Of a stretch of DNA of 64,000 nt, positions 35,938-45,299 are shown in pieces. The notes under the pieces are model-generated. The model was not told where the DNA came from and searched no databases. It was given only the letters and a program-made list of their open reading frames with translations. The stretch spans positions 1,732,692 through 1,796,691 of the forward strand of contig NZ_CANMFD010000001.1 in NCBI RefSeq assembly GCF_947496995.1, in the 5' to 3' direction. Source of the stretch: an uncultured Roseibium sp. (GTDB lineage Bacteria > Pseudomonadota > Alphaproteobacteria > Rhizobiales > Stappiaceae). The first letter of the stretch is position 1, and every line of letters begins with the position of its first letter. Made by a program: the position numbers and the translations under genes.

Positions 35938-36522
35938 ATGGCAGCGAAGGCCACCCGGCAGCAGATCGTCGATGCGGCGGATGAGCTGTTCTATGCCCGG
36001 GGCTTCGCGGCGACGTCCTTCGCGGATATCGCGGCGGCGGTCAGCATCTCGCGCGGCAACTTCTATTATCATTTCAAAACCAAGGACGAGATCCTCGATG
36101 CGGTCATAGAAAAGCGTCTTGCAGATCGTGAAAGACTGCTGGCCGGCTGGGATGAAACCGCACCCGACCCGGCCCGACGCATCGAATGTTTCGTCAGGAT
36201 CGTGATCGCCAACCAGACAAAAATCATGGCTCATGGCTGCCCGGTCGGAACGCTTGTGACGGAACTGACCAAGCTCGGGCACGCGTCCACCGACAACGCC
36301 AACCGGATCATGACGCTCTTCCGGGACTGGCTGACACGGCAGTTCGAGGACCTCGGCTGCGGCACAGCCGCCCGGGAAAACGCGCTGCATGTTCTGAGCT
36401 GGAGCCAGGGCGTCGCCACCGTTGCCCAGGCTTTCGGGGATGAAGCCTTCGTCCGGCGCGAAGTCGAACGCATCCTTCAGTGGCTCGAGTCTGTCCGGCA
36501 ACAGGCGACAGGGAACCCCTGA
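35938..36522 (+). CDS. TetR/AcrR family transcriptional regulator
   Basis: 194 residues. An N-terminal helix-turn-helix (QQIVDAADELFYARGFAATSFADIAAAVSISRGNFYYHFKTKDEI, split here as one continuous domain at residues 8-52) is followed by a ligand domain with two cysteines (GCPVGTL and LGCGT), which could respond to electrophiles or metals. The YciI-like gene follows 53 bases later and is probably co-regulated through the two palindromes upstream. Confidence 0.92.
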   Translation: MAAKATRQQIVDAADELFYARGFAATSFADIAAAVSISRGNFYYHFKTKDEILDAVIEKRLADRERLLAGWDETAPDPARRIECFVRIVIANQTKIMAHGCPVGTLVTELTKLGHASTDNANRIMTLFRDWLTRQFEDLGCGTAARENALHVLSWSQGVATVAQAFGDEAFVRREVERILQWLESVRQQATGNP

Positions 36523-36575
36523 CGTCCACAGCGCTCGCCAGGGAAAATCGACAAGTCCAGCTGAAAGGAAAACCG

Positions 36576-36863
36576 ATGTTTGTTGTTACGCTGAAATTCT
36601 CGGAAAACAAGGCCGGGGCAGGGGACCTGATGGAAGGTCACAAGGCCTGGATCCAACGAGGTTTCGATGAAGGAATATTTCTGATGGTCGGCAGTCTGCA
36701 GCCGAACATGGGCGGCGGTATTTTCGCACACAACGTCACACGCGAAGACCTGGAAGCCTTTGTTCGCCAGGATCCGTTCGTGACCGGCAACGTGGTTGCC
36801 GTGGACATCCTCGAGATCACGCCGGCCCGGCTGGACGAGCGGCTCGACTTTCTGGCGGCGTGA
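36576..36863 (+). CDS. YciI family protein
   Basis: 95 residues with the ferredoxin-like YCII fold: MFVVTLKFSENKAGAGDLMEGHKAWIQRG with the conserved His, LMVGSLQPNMGGG in place of the usual Asp-rich turn, and FVRQDPFVTGNVV (D-P-F). The family includes dehydrochlorinases and small hydrolases; its function is uncertain. The ATG has GAAAGGAAAA upstream. A partner of the TetR regulator. Confidence 0.82.
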   Translation: MFVVTLKFSENKAGAGDLMEGHKAWIQRGFDEGIFLMVGSLQPNMGGGIFAHNVTREDLEAFVRQDPFVTGNVVAVDILEITPARLDERLDFLAA

Positions 36864-36991
36864 GGTCCTGCCCATGGTGTCGCATGCTGAACGGTTGCCT
36901 TTCGGCCCTTTTTGATGTCACAGCTTGTGCAACAAATAACAGGTGACGAAGAGCCGAGTCCGGCTATGGCAGCTCAATGCGAGGAAGTTCA

Positions 36992-37870
36992 ATGCCCGAC
37001 ATCAGAGGATCCATTCCCGCACTGGTAACGCCCTTCAGGGACGGCAAGGTGGATGTCTCGGCTCTTGAGCGGCTCGTCGAATGGCATCTGGCCGAAGGCA
37101 GTCACGGTATCGTTGCTGTCGGCACCACCGGCGAAAGCCCGACGGTCTCAAAAGACGAGCACAAGGATCTCATAAGGCGGGTTGTGGAGCTTGTGAACGG
37201 CCGCGTGCCTGTTATCGCAGGCACGGGCTCCAACGCGACCGCTCAAACCCTCGACATGCTCCAGGCCGCGGAAGCCGCCGGTGCCGATGCCGCGCTCATC
37301 GTCACGCCCTATTACAACAAGCCGAACCAGGCGGGACTGCTCAGCCATTACCGGGTCCTGCACGACAACAGCACACTGCCGATTATCCTCTACAATATTC
37401 CCGGCCGCTGCGTGATCGACATCTTGCCCGAAACCATGGCCGAAATGGCCCGCTGGCCCAGGATTATCGGGGTCAAGGATGCCACCGGCAGCATGGAACG
37501 GGTCAGCAAGCAACGTGCGCTCTGCGGCCGGAATTTTCTGCAGTTCAGTGCGGAAGACGCTGCCGCGCTCGGGTTCAACGCCCATGGCGGAGTTGGCTGC
37601 ATCTCAGTCACCGCCAATGTGGCGCCGCGCCTGTGTGCGGCGTTTCAGGAAGCTTCCCTTGCCGAGGATCTGAAGCTGGCGCGCGACTATCAGGATCGCC
37701 TGTTGCCGCTTCATTCGGCGGTGTTCCTGGAACCGCCGGCTGCCTGCGTGAAATACGCGCTCTCGCGCCTTGGCCTCTGTCTGGAAGATGTCCGCCTGCC
37801 GCTCACCCCGGTGACAGCCGAGACAAGGCAGGCCATCGACCGGGCCATGGCGACCGCCGGGCTGATCTGA
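36992..37870 (+). CDS. DapA family lyase, 4-hydroxy-tetrahydrodipicolinate synthase-like
   Basis: 292 residues, the usual DapA length. IPALVTPFRDGKVD opens the barrel, VGTTGESPTVSKDEH binds the carboxylate, YNIPGR carries the Tyr of the proton relay, and IIGVKDATGSMERV has the Schiff-base lysine. Classical DapA condenses pyruvate and aspartate semialdehyde. The following AraC regulator and the absence of other lysine genes leave open a catabolic paralogue (for example hydroxyproline- or keto-acid-linked). Start at 36992 with GAGGAAG. Confidence 0.88.
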   Translation: MPDIRGSIPALVTPFRDGKVDVSALERLVEWHLAEGSHGIVAVGTTGESPTVSKDEHKDLIRRVVELVNGRVPVIAGTGSNATAQTLDMLQAAEAAGADAALIVTPYYNKPNQAGLLSHYRVLHDNSTLPIILYNIPGRCVIDILPETMAEMARWPRIIGVKDATGSMERVSKQRALCGRNFLQFSAEDAAALGFNAHGGVGCISVTANVAPRLCAAFQEASLAEDLKLARDYQDRLLPLHSAVFLEPPAACVKYALSRLGLCLEDVRLPLTPVTAETRQAIDRAMATAGLI

Positions 37871-38007
37871 TCTTCGGCATTCGCCTTTTGTCCGGATTGG
37901 TGAGATAGTAATTTATGACGATAATGACAATTACATAACATGCGCCGACTTTTCATTTGCGGGAGCCAACAGAACTTGAGCGTGATCATTTCCGGTGAGA
38001 CAGCGAA

Positions 38008-39042
38008 ATGCCGATGCGGCCACCGGAAGGTATAGTTGGCCGGCAAGCACCGGCTGTTGCGGAACAAACGGCCGGGATTGTGAAACCGGTCAGCGACAGC
38101 ATTGTTTTTCAATCGGCAGTTATCGAGGACCCCGCCGCTCAGGCGCGGCTTCAGCCCTGGGTCGAGATGGAGTGCCATCAGCTCAGTCATGGCGGCACGG
38201 TGGCGCAACTGGACAGCCTTGATCTTGGAACACACCAGGTTGTCCGTGAGCGCCAGGAAACGTCGATCCACAAACTTGGCGCAACGCCGCCTGACTTCTG
38301 CACCTTGTCCTTCTGCACGAAAGCTCGGAGGTCCAGGTTTACCGAACATTGCGTCGAAGAGGGCGAAACGGTCTTCTTCATGCCCGGGAACGTCGAGTAC
38401 GATGTCTTTGTCCCTGCCGGAGGCGAAACCGTCTATATCGCCTTTGGTCAGGAGCAGTTTCTGCAAGGTGCACGGATTCTCAATCCGGGTTTCTGGGAGA
38501 AGCCTCCGAAAAGCGTTGTGCCGCTGGCCACCTGTCGCCGAAGCGAATTAAAGAGCGCCGTCGATCTCTGGCTCCGTACGGCCCGGGAGGCTGCAGCGCA
38601 TGGAGCGCCGCTGGACCCGAATGTCATGCGTGGCCATCTTTTGCAGACCATTCTGCAAATAGCCACTGGCACCGAAGAGGACATCGCACCGACTTTCAAC
38701 GAACGACGGCGTGCTTTGCAGATCGGGCGAACGGCCCGTTCCTTTGTCGATGAAAGCCTTGATGCCGACGAACTGCCAACACTCGTCGATATCTGCGCCG
38801 CGCTCGGCGTGTCCGAGCGAACCCTGCGCTACGCCTTGCACGAATATGTCGGTCTGTCTCCGGTCGCCTATCTGCGGGCCCGCCGGTTGAACCGCGTCCG
38901 CGCGGTGCTTGCCGCGTCTGATCCGCAGAGCGTCACGATCACCCAAGTTGCGATGCGCTATGGCTTCCTGCATCTCGGCCGCTTTGCCGGAGACTACAGG
39001 CTCATGTTCGGCGAAACGCCTTCGATGACGCTCGCTTCGTGA
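38008..39042 (+). CDS. AraC family transcriptional regulator
   Basis: 344 residues. The N-terminal cupin-like sensing part (about 1-220) is followed by the double helix-turn-helix at the C-terminus (ALGVSERTLRYALHEYVGLSPVAYLRARRLNRVRA and ITQVAMRYGFLHLGRFAGDYRLMFGETPS). It is transcribed toward the autotransporter gene 54 bases downstream, which may be its target; the dapA-like gene upstream is another candidate. Confidence 0.9.
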   Translation: MPMRPPEGIVGRQAPAVAEQTAGIVKPVSDSIVFQSAVIEDPAAQARLQPWVEMECHQLSHGGTVAQLDSLDLGTHQVVRERQETSIHKLGATPPDFCTLSFCTKARRSRFTEHCVEEGETVFFMPGNVEYDVFVPAGGETVYIAFGQEQFLQGARILNPGFWEKPPKSVVPLATCRRSELKSAVDLWLRTAREAAAHGAPLDPNVMRGHLLQTILQIATGTEEDIAPTFNERRRALQIGRTARSFVDESLDADELPTLVDICAALGVSERTLRYALHEYVGLSPVAYLRARRLNRVRAVLAASDPQSVTITQVAMRYGFLHLGRFAGDYRLMFGETPSMTLAS

Positions 39043-39096
39043 AAATTTTATTTAACCATCTCTGTTTTGCCGAATTCGGATAGCTGACGTCAGGCA

Positions 39097-42087
39097 ATGA
39101 CTCTAGTGTGCGCGCAAAGAACTTGGACGAGGGAACGCAGAGTCCCTCACGCTAGCCTGAGGAAAAAATTCTTGTCGTCCGAAACAGCTGTACCGCCTCA
39201 GGCCCGAAACTTGAATGACGCCAACCGTTTCTTGCAGCCAGGGGACAGCACAGCAAGGCCAATGGGCCCACCGCTCACTCGTGGGTCCCGGTACTGGTCA
39301 CCATACGCCTGGGCCATGGCGTCCGTTGCTGCGGTTTCGCTGTTCCCGGCCGGGGGGCATGCTGCCTCGCCCGTGGTCGGCGCGAACGGCACAAACGGGT
39401 CATCAATCGGCCTCAACGACACGCTGGTCGTGACCACCCTGACCACCGGTCTGGATTTCGACACCACGGACTTGACCGCACTGGCGGGCGTTAACAACTT
39501 CGATCAAATCTCTGTTTCCGTTAATGGTTCACCTGCCGTCTTCATATCGATCAATACGGGGGACACGCTGCAGGACCTGGCCGCCGAGGTTGACGCCATC
39601 GACGGCGTTCGGGCGACAGTCACCCAAACCGGTTCCAACGACACCATGAGCATTACCCCGGAAGACGTGAACACCACCGTGGTGGTGGCCAACACTGGAG
39701 GAACCCCGTTGTCCGCGTCCGGGTTAAACTTACCCGGTGCGCCTGTTACCTTCACGCCTGTCTCCACCCCGGGAGGGGACGGGACCAACGGTGGAGCTGC
39801 ACAGGCCTCGGCAGCCGCGACGCAGGTTTTCGGCGCAACCAGCTTCACCGGAGGAGCCGGCGGTGCCGGTGGTACGACCGCCTACAACCTCGCTGCGACA
39901 GACGGTGGTGACGGCGGTGACGGTGGTGACGGCTTCCTGATCAACTCGGCCATGACACGTGTCGAACTTTCGGGCTCCTCCACTGTGATCGCCGGCGGGA
40001 ACGGCGGCGCTGGAGGCGCGGGAAGCGGCGGGGGAAATGTCGGGTCTCATGGAACCGGCGGCATCGGCATTCATCTGGTCGGCACGGGCCTCGGCGCGGT
40101 GGAAATCGTCAATCGCGGAACGGTCTCGGGGGGGCTGAGCGGCGATGGCACGACCCGGAATCATGCGATCTATCTTGAGAATTCGGGCAATACCCTCAAG
40201 ATGTACAGCGGAAGCGCCTTGACCGGGGACGTCTATCTGGGAACGGCGGACGGCACGCTGGAACTGGACGGGTCCGGGACTGAAGACGCAGATTTTTCCG
40301 GCGTCGCCACGCTCAGCCTGACGGAGGGGTCTAGCTGGACGTTGTCGGGCGATATCGATCCGAACACGGGCGGCCTTTCGATTGCCACGGCGAGCTCCAG
40401 CACGCTTGCGCTCACCGGAACCCTGAGCGGGGACGGGCTTGCGAAATCGGGCGAGGGGACGCTTTCGATTTCCTCCACGGGGGCCTTCTCCAACGGGATT
40501 ACCGTCTCCGGCGGCGCACTCACAGTCAACGGCAGCGCGGGCGCGATAACCCTGAACGGCGGCACCTTGAACGGCTCGGGGACTGTCGGCGCGCTGACGG
40601 CGAACTCCGGCAGCACGGTTGCGCCGGGCAATTCCATCGGCACGCTCAATGTCACCGGCAATACCAGCTTTGCCGCAGGCTCCACCTACGCGGTCGAGGT
40701 CGACAAGGACGGCAATGCCGACAAGATCGCCGCCACGGGCACCGTGACCATCGACAGTGGCGCAACCGTCCAAGTGTCGGCGGAAAACGGCACCGATGAC
40801 GGCTCCACCTATGCCCCGACCACCACTTACACGATCCTGACCGGGGCGGCGGGTGTCACCGGCACCTTCGGTTCGGTCAGCGAGGACTTCGCTTTCCTCG
40901 ACGCCGCCCTTGGCTATGGTGCCAACAAGGTCACCCTAGAGTTGACGCGTAATGCGTCAAGCTTCGCCTCTGCCGCGAAGACCGCGAACCAACGTGGGGC
41001 CGCGGGCGGTGTCAGCAGCCTGGGTGCCGGCAATGCGGTCTATGACGCGGTGGTTGTCCTGAGCGAGGGGGATGCCCGATTCGCCTTCGATTCCCTGTCG
41101 GGCGAGGTGCACAGTTCCACGAACACGCTTCTGATCCAGCAGAGCAGCGTTGCCCGCGATGCCGTGGGCGAGCGCATTCGCGGAGCCTTTGACAGCGTGG
41201 CCTCCGGCGATATGCCAATGATCGCCTTCAATGGTCCCGGCGAAGCTCCCGCAGCCTCCGGTCGGGCAGTCGCCTGGGGCCAGGCCTATGGCAACTGGGG
41301 CAGGATTGGCGGCGACGGCAATGCAAGTACCATGGACCATTCCGGTGGCGGCATGGTCCTGGGCGCGGACATGGAAATCCTGGGTGGCTGGCGCACCGGT
41401 GTGATGGCCGGCTATGGTAATACCAGCTTCGATGTCGATGCCCGTGCATCGTCAGGCGATGCCGGAAGCTACATGCTTGGCGCTTATGCAGGCCGTCAAT
41501 TTGGCCCGCTGGGCCTGCGGATGGGCGCCAACTACACCCTCCATGACGTCTCTACCAGCCGCAAGGTGACCGCCGGAACGCTGACGAACACATTAAGCGC
41601 GAACTATAACGCAGCCACCGCACAGCTCTTCGGCGAAGCCGGCTATTCCTTCGGCACCGGTGCCGCCCGGTTCGAGCCGTTCGCGGGCGTCGCCCTGCTC
41701 CATCAGCGCAGCGATGCCTTCACGGAGACCGGCGGCGCTTCGGCTCTCTCCGTCGATGCTACATCGCAGACCCTCGGCGTCACCACTCTCGGCCTGCGGA
41801 CCGAGTGGCAGGTGGCCGCCGGCGATCATGTTACCGCCTCGCTCAGCGGTTCTGTCGGCTGGTCTCATGTCCTTGGCGATCCGGCTGCCACCTCGACAAT
41901 GCGCTTTGCCACCGGCGACGGCTTCAAGATCAGCGGCACGCCGCTCGACCGCGACACGGCCCTTGTCGAGACGGGTGTGATTTTCGGCCTGGGCGAAAGA
42001 GCAAGGTTCGACGTCAGCTATCATGGTGAGCTCGGCGAAAAGTCGCAGAACCACGGCTTCAACGCGAAATTCTCCGCACTGTTCTAG
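39097..42087 (+). CDS. Autotransporter with pertactin-like passenger and flagellin-IN-like segment
   Basis: 996 residues. An unusually long N-terminus precedes the signal segment AWAMASVAAVSLFPAGGHAA (about 71-90); an internal ATG at 39262 would give a more usual leader. Residues 128-211 resemble a flagellin IN motif (VSVNGSPAVFISINTGDTL, AAEVDAIDGVRATVTQ). A Gly-rich repetitive part follows (225-321), then beta-helix repeats and the autotransporter beta-barrel (about 720-996) ending in Phe. It should be surface-exposed and act in adhesion or aggregation. Confidence 0.85.
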   Translation: MTLVCAQRTWTRERRVPHASLRKKFLSSETAVPPQARNLNDANRFLQPGDSTARPMGPPLTRGSRYWSPYAWAMASVAAVSLFPAGGHAASPVVGANGTNGSSIGLNDTLVVTTLTTGLDFDTTDLTALAGVNNFDQISVSVNGSPAVFISINTGDTLQDLAAEVDAIDGVRATVTQTGSNDTMSITPEDVNTTVVVANTGGTPLSASGLNLPGAPVTFTPVSTPGGDGTNGGAAQASAAATQVFGATSFTGGAGGAGGTTAYNLAATDGGDGGDGGDGFLINSAMTRVELSGSSTVIAGGNGGAGGAGSGGGNVGSHGTGGIGIHLVGTGLGAVEIVNRGTVSGGLSGDGTTRNHAIYLENSGNTLKMYSGSALTGDVYLGTADGTLELDGSGTEDADFSGVATLSLTEGSSWTLSGDIDPNTGGLSIATASSSTLALTGTLSGDGLAKSGEGTLSISSTGAFSNGITVSGGALTVNGSAGAITLNGGTLNGSGTVGALTANSGSTVAPGNSIGTLNVTGNTSFAAGSTYAVEVDKDGNADKIAATGTVTIDSGATVQVSAENGTDDGSTYAPTTTYTILTGAAGVTGTFGSVSEDFAFLDAALGYGANKVTLELTRNASSFASAAKTANQRGAAGGVSSLGAGNAVYDAVVVLSEGDARFAFDSLSGEVHSSTNTLLIQQSSVARDAVGERIRGAFDSVASGDMPMIAFNGPGEAPAASGRAVAWGQAYGNWGRIGGDGNASTMDHSGGGMVLGADMEILGGWRTGVMAGYGNTSFDVDARASSGDAGSYMLGAYAGRQFGPLGLRMGANYTLHDVSTSRKVTAGTLTNTLSANYNAATAQLFGEAGYSFGTGAARFEPFAGVALLHQRSDAFTETGGASALSVDATSQTLGVTTLGLRTEWQVAAGDHVTASLSGSVGWSHVLGDPAATSTMRFATGDGFKISGTPLDRDTALVETGVIFGLGERARFDVSYHGELGEKSQNHGFNAKFSALF

Positions 42088-42165
42088 CGCGGGTTTTCCT
42101 GACGTCCTTGGGCCGCCGGCAAACTCAGGGCGGCATTCACTCAACTGGCACCCTGAAATTCGGTC

Positions 42166-42196
42166 TTGACCCTGACACTAGCGTCAATCCGCTAGG
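42166..42196 (+). promoter_or_regulatory. MerR-type promoter and operator of the SDR gene
   Basis: TTGACC (42166-42171) and GCTAGG (42191-42196) are separated by exactly 19 bases. The spacer holds TGACACTAGCGTCA (42173-42186), a near-perfect palindrome also found before the merR gene. Confidence 0.7.
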
Positions 42197-42246
42197 ACCG
42201 GCACGAGGCGCATGAGCGCAGGTGTCAATCAGGGAAGCGAACCGGA

Positions 42247-43011
42247 ATGAGTGAACAGACGAACTGGCAGGGCAAGGTCGCAATCGTAACGGGCGGAAGC
42301 TCCGGCATCGGGCAAGCCACGGCTTTGGCGTTGATCGAGCGCGGAGCGAATGTGGTCATCACGGGACGTGATGAGGCGAAGCTTGCCGGCGTTGCCGGCA
42401 GAAGCGCGGCGATCGAGGCCGTGCAGGCCGACAGCGCCGACCCCGCCGGCGGCAGGCGCATTGTCGAGGCGGCGATGGCCCGTTGGGGCAGACTGGATCT
42501 GATCGTCAACAATGCCGGGGCCGGGAAACCGCTCGCCATCGAAGCTTACGATGCGGAGACAATCTCGGACATCTGCGCGGTCAACATCGTTGCCCCGTCG
42601 CTTCTCTTGAAGGAGGCGCAGGCGACTTTGCGGGAAAGCAAAGGCGCGGTCGTCAATATCGGAACAGCGATTTCTCGAAACGCGGCGCCGGGCCTGGCCC
42701 ACTACGCGGCCACCAAGGCGGCGCTTGAGCATCTGACCCGATCCTGGGCCATCGAGCTTGCAAAGGACGGTATCAGGGTGAATGCCGTCTCGCCCGGGCC
42801 CGTCAAGAGCGGTGCCCTGACCGGCATGATGGGGCTTCCCGCCGAAGTCGCGCAATCCATAGAGGAGGCCGAGGCTGCACAGGTCCCGTTGGGACGGCGC
42901 GGGGTGACCTCCGATCTTGTGCCGTGGATCCTGAGGCTCGGCAGTTCGGCCAATGAATGGCTCACCGCACAGGTGATCACCATTGACGGCGGCTGGTCAC
43001 TGCGGAGTTAG
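42247..43011 (+). CDS. SDR family oxidoreductase
   Basis: 254 residues. TGGSSGIGQATALALIERG is the cofactor-binding motif, NNAGAG the structural motif, and AHYAATKAALEHL gives the catalytic Tyr-x3-Lys. The NAD(P) preference looks NADP-like (VVITGRDEAKL, an Arg after beta-2). A promoter with a MerR operator lies upstream and the merR gene 221 bases downstream, so expression is probably triggered by the MerR effector. Substrate unknown. Confidence 0.9.
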   Translation: MSEQTNWQGKVAIVTGGSSGIGQATALALIERGANVVITGRDEAKLAGVAGRSAAIEAVQADSADPAGGRRIVEAAMARWGRLDLIVNNAGAGKPLAIEAYDAETISDICAVNIVAPSLLLKEAQATLRESKGAVVNIGTAISRNAAPGLAHYAATKAALEHLTRSWAIELAKDGIRVNAVSPGPVKSGALTGMMGLPAEVAQSIEEAEAAQVPLGRRGVTSDLVPWILRLGSSANEWLTAQVITIDGGWSLRS

Positions 43012-43118
43012 AGCCACCAACAATGAAACATGCGGCTTCCCTTTCCCTTGATGGGGGAGGGAGGCCCGCCGGATTGCCGCTGCAGCAGCTGTTGCGTTCG
43101 CCTTCTTGAAAAGAAGGG

Positions 43119-43149
43119 TTGACCCTGACACTAGTGTCAAGGTGCTAGA
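43119..43149 (+). promoter_or_regulatory. MerR-type autoregulated promoter
   Basis: TTGACC (43119-43124) and GCTAGA (43144-43149) with a 19-base spacer holding the perfect palindrome TGACACTAGTGTCA (43126-43139). It nearly duplicates the promoter before the SDR gene. Confidence 0.75.
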
Positions 43150-43150
43150 C

Positions 43151-43204
43151 CGTGTCGCATTCAATTGAATTCGGGAAACCCTATATCCGCCTGAATGCGA
43201 CACG
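43151..43204. repeat. 13-bp perfect inverted repeat in the merR leader
   Basis: CGTGTCGCATTCA (43151-43163) and TGAATGCGACACG (43192-43204) enclose 28 bases. It lies directly downstream of the promoter, so the merR mRNA leader would fold into a stem ending 28 bases before the start codon. Confidence 0.75.
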
Positions 43205-43232
43205 CTACGGAACCGCGTGGAAAGGAGCCGGA

Positions 43233-43703
43233 ATGCAGATCAAGGAAGCAGCCGAACGGCTTGGAATCACGGAGCGCATGCTGCGCCACTACGAAAAGGC
43301 GGGCCTCATGGAAACCCGCCGCGCGGAGAACGGTTATCGCAGCTATGACCCCGCCGACCTGCGCCGCGCGGGCCGGATCCGTGATCTCATCGACACGGGC
43401 TTTTCAACCCGCGAGGTCCGCGCGATGGCGGCCTGCCTCTCCGACGAGGGCGCAGGACCCTGCGAGGGCGGCATTCCGCAACTCGTGAAAAAGCTCGAGC
43501 AGATCGACCGTCTCAGAGCCGATCTCGACGAAAAGCGGCAAGCCGTTCTCGACCGTCTCGCCACGTTCCGGGAGGCTCTTTCGATCCGGAGCGAAAAGGA
43601 CGACCCGCATCCCGCCGCGCCTGATGGTCCTCTTCCTGTTCGTCTTTCCCGTGCGGGGACACGAGTGCCGATGGAGACTGATCCTCACGCTGCCGGGCGC
43701 TGA
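43233..43703 (+). CDS. MerR family transcriptional regulator
   Basis: 156 residues starting at the ATG with AAAGGAGCC. The winged helix reads MQIKEAAERLGITERMLRHYE and AGLMETRRAENGYRSYD. A long dimerisation helix follows, with a lone cysteine pair region (MAACLSDEGAGPCEGG) that could sense metal or electrophile. The C-terminal 40 residues are basic and poorly ordered. Its own promoter and the SDR promoter carry the same operator. Confidence 0.88.
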   Translation: MQIKEAAERLGITERMLRHYEKAGLMETRRAENGYRSYDPADLRRAGRIRDLIDTGFSTREVRAMAACLSDEGAGPCEGGIPQLVKKLEQIDRLRADLDEKRQAVLDRLATFREALSIRSEKDDPHPAAPDGPLPVRLSRAGTRVPMETDPHAAGR

Positions 43704-43778
43704 GGGGTCTGTTTTTCCCGGCATGTGACGTTCCGGCGACCCCGCATGACAGAGCGGCCGCCGAATTTACGCCAAATA

Positions 43779-45299
43779 TTATTGAACCCTGGGAAACAGC
43801 GTCTCGATTTCATTGAGGTCGCTGTTGCCCTGAAGCTTGTCGAGCTCCGGTTTCCAGGGGCAGGCTACCTCCGGTGCATTCAGCATTTCCAGCGCCTTGC
43901 CCGCTGAGCCCGGGATGATCTGCTGCAGGGCTTCCATGACGATGCGCAGGCAGTCGAGTGTCACGTAGATCACCGTCTGGCAGCGTTCCCGTGTGTCCTC
44001 GTTCTTGATGAGGTCCCACGGTGCCTGTTCGGCGAAATAGTTGTTCATCTCGTCGGCAACGGTAATGATCGCCTGCGCCCGCGCGGGAATGTCGGCAAGG
44101 TTCATCCACGCGCTCATGCCCGTGGTCGCTTCGACAACGGACTTGCGGATGGCCTCGTCCTGGGCGTTCAGAGGACCGGGCGCGGGCAGCTTGCCGTCGA
44201 AGCGCGCCTTGGAGAATTTCGCGGCGCGCGACAGGAGGTTGCCCACCTTGTTGCCCAGCTCGCTGTTGTAGGTCTGGGTGATCAGGTCGACGGAGATCTG
44301 GCTGTCGCTGTCGGCGCGCATGTGGCGGGCCAGATACCAGCGCAGCGCATCGACGCCCAGCTTGTCGATCACCTCGATCGGGTCGACGACATTGCCGATG
44401 GACTTCGACATCTTCACGCCGCCGGCGCCGACCCAGTGGCTGTGCACGGAAAGTTTCTTCGGCAGCGGCAGGCCGGCGGCCATCAGCATGATCGGCCAGT
44501 AGACGCCGTGCGGCTTCAGGATATCCTTGCCGATCAGGTGCTCGCACTCCGCCCACCAGTCCTCGTAGCCTTCTTCCGGCCAGCCGATATTGGTCAGGTA
44601 GTTGGCAAGGGCATCGAACCAGACATAAGTCACGAAGTCCGGGTCGAAAGGCAGGTCGACCCCGAGCGTCACACGGGCCTTCGGCCGCGAGATGCACAGG
44701 TCTTCCAGCGGCTCTGACAGCATCTGCTTCAGCTCGTTGCGGAAGGCTTCCGGCTGAACGAAATCCGGATTGTCGGCAATATGCTGCAGCAGCCGTTCGC
44801 GGTACGGCTCCATCTTCAGGAAGTAGTTGGTCTCATCCGTCTGCTCCACCTTCATGGTCGGGTGCAGCGGACACTGGCCATCCTCGGTCAGGTCGGACTC
44901 TTTCTTGAACTCTTCGCAACCCTTGCAGTAGGTGCCGGTATATTGTTTCTTGACGATCAGGCCCTTGTCGAAGATCGCCTGTTCCATGCCGGCGACGGCC
45001 GTCTTGTGACCCTCCCGGCTGGTCCGCACGAAATAGTCGTAGGCAACGCCCAGACGGTCGAATACGTCGCGGAATTCCTTGCCGCGCATCTCCAGGTAAT
45101 CAGTCACCGACATGTCAAGCTCGGCCGCCGCTTCCTGGTTCTTCTGGCCGTGTTCGTCAACGCCGGTGGACAGCATCAACTCGTATCCCAGCGCTACGCG
45201 GTTGCGTTTCAGGATATCGGCCATGACGGAAGTAAAAGCATGACCGATATGCGGAGAACCGTTGACGTAGTAGATCGGGGTCGTGATGTAGCTTTTCAT
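43779..45299 (-). CDS. metG: Methionyl-tRNA synthetase, zinc-binding type
   Basis: 506 residues. HIGH-type sequence (GSPHIGHAFTS) near residue 14 and KMSKS (VKMSKSIGNVVDP) near residue 300. The connective-peptide knuckle has CKGCEEFKKESDLTEDGQC (three cysteines plus a following His), unlike the zinc-less form usual for alphaproteobacterial MetG. It charges tRNA-Met. It may be the housekeeping enzyme or a second, horizontally acquired copy. ATG at 45299; TTG one codon earlier is possible. Confidence 0.93.
   Translation of the reverse strand: MKSYITTPIYYVNGSPHIGHAFTSVMADILKRNRVALGYELMLSTGVDEHGQKNQEAAAELDMSVTDYLEMRGKEFRDVFDRLGVAYDYFVRTSREGHKTAVAGMEQAIFDKGLIVKKQYTGTYCKGCEEFKKESDLTEDGQCPLHPTMKVEQTDETNYFLKMEPYRERLLQHIADNPDFVQPEAFRNELKQMLSEPLEDLCISRPKARVTLGVDLPFDPDFVTYVWFDALANYLTNIGWPEEGYEDWWAECEHLIGKDILKPHGVYWPIMLMAAGLPLPKKLSVHSHWVGAGGVKMSKSIGNVVDPIEVIDKLGVDALRWYLARHMRADSDSQISVDLITQTYNSELGNKVGNLLSRAAKFSKARFDGKLPAPGPLNAQDEAIRKSVVEATTGMSAWMNLADIPARAQAIITVADEMNNYFAEQAPWDLIKNEDTRERCQTVIYVTLDCLRIVMEALQQIIPGSAGKALEMLNAPEVACPWKPELDKLQGNSDLNEIETLFPRVQ

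Noticed and set aside
39770..40060. Gly-Gly-Asp/Gly-Ala repeats taken for a CRISPR or tandem DNA repeat
   Set aside because: The repetition is at the protein level inside an open autotransporter gene, with irregular DNA spacing.
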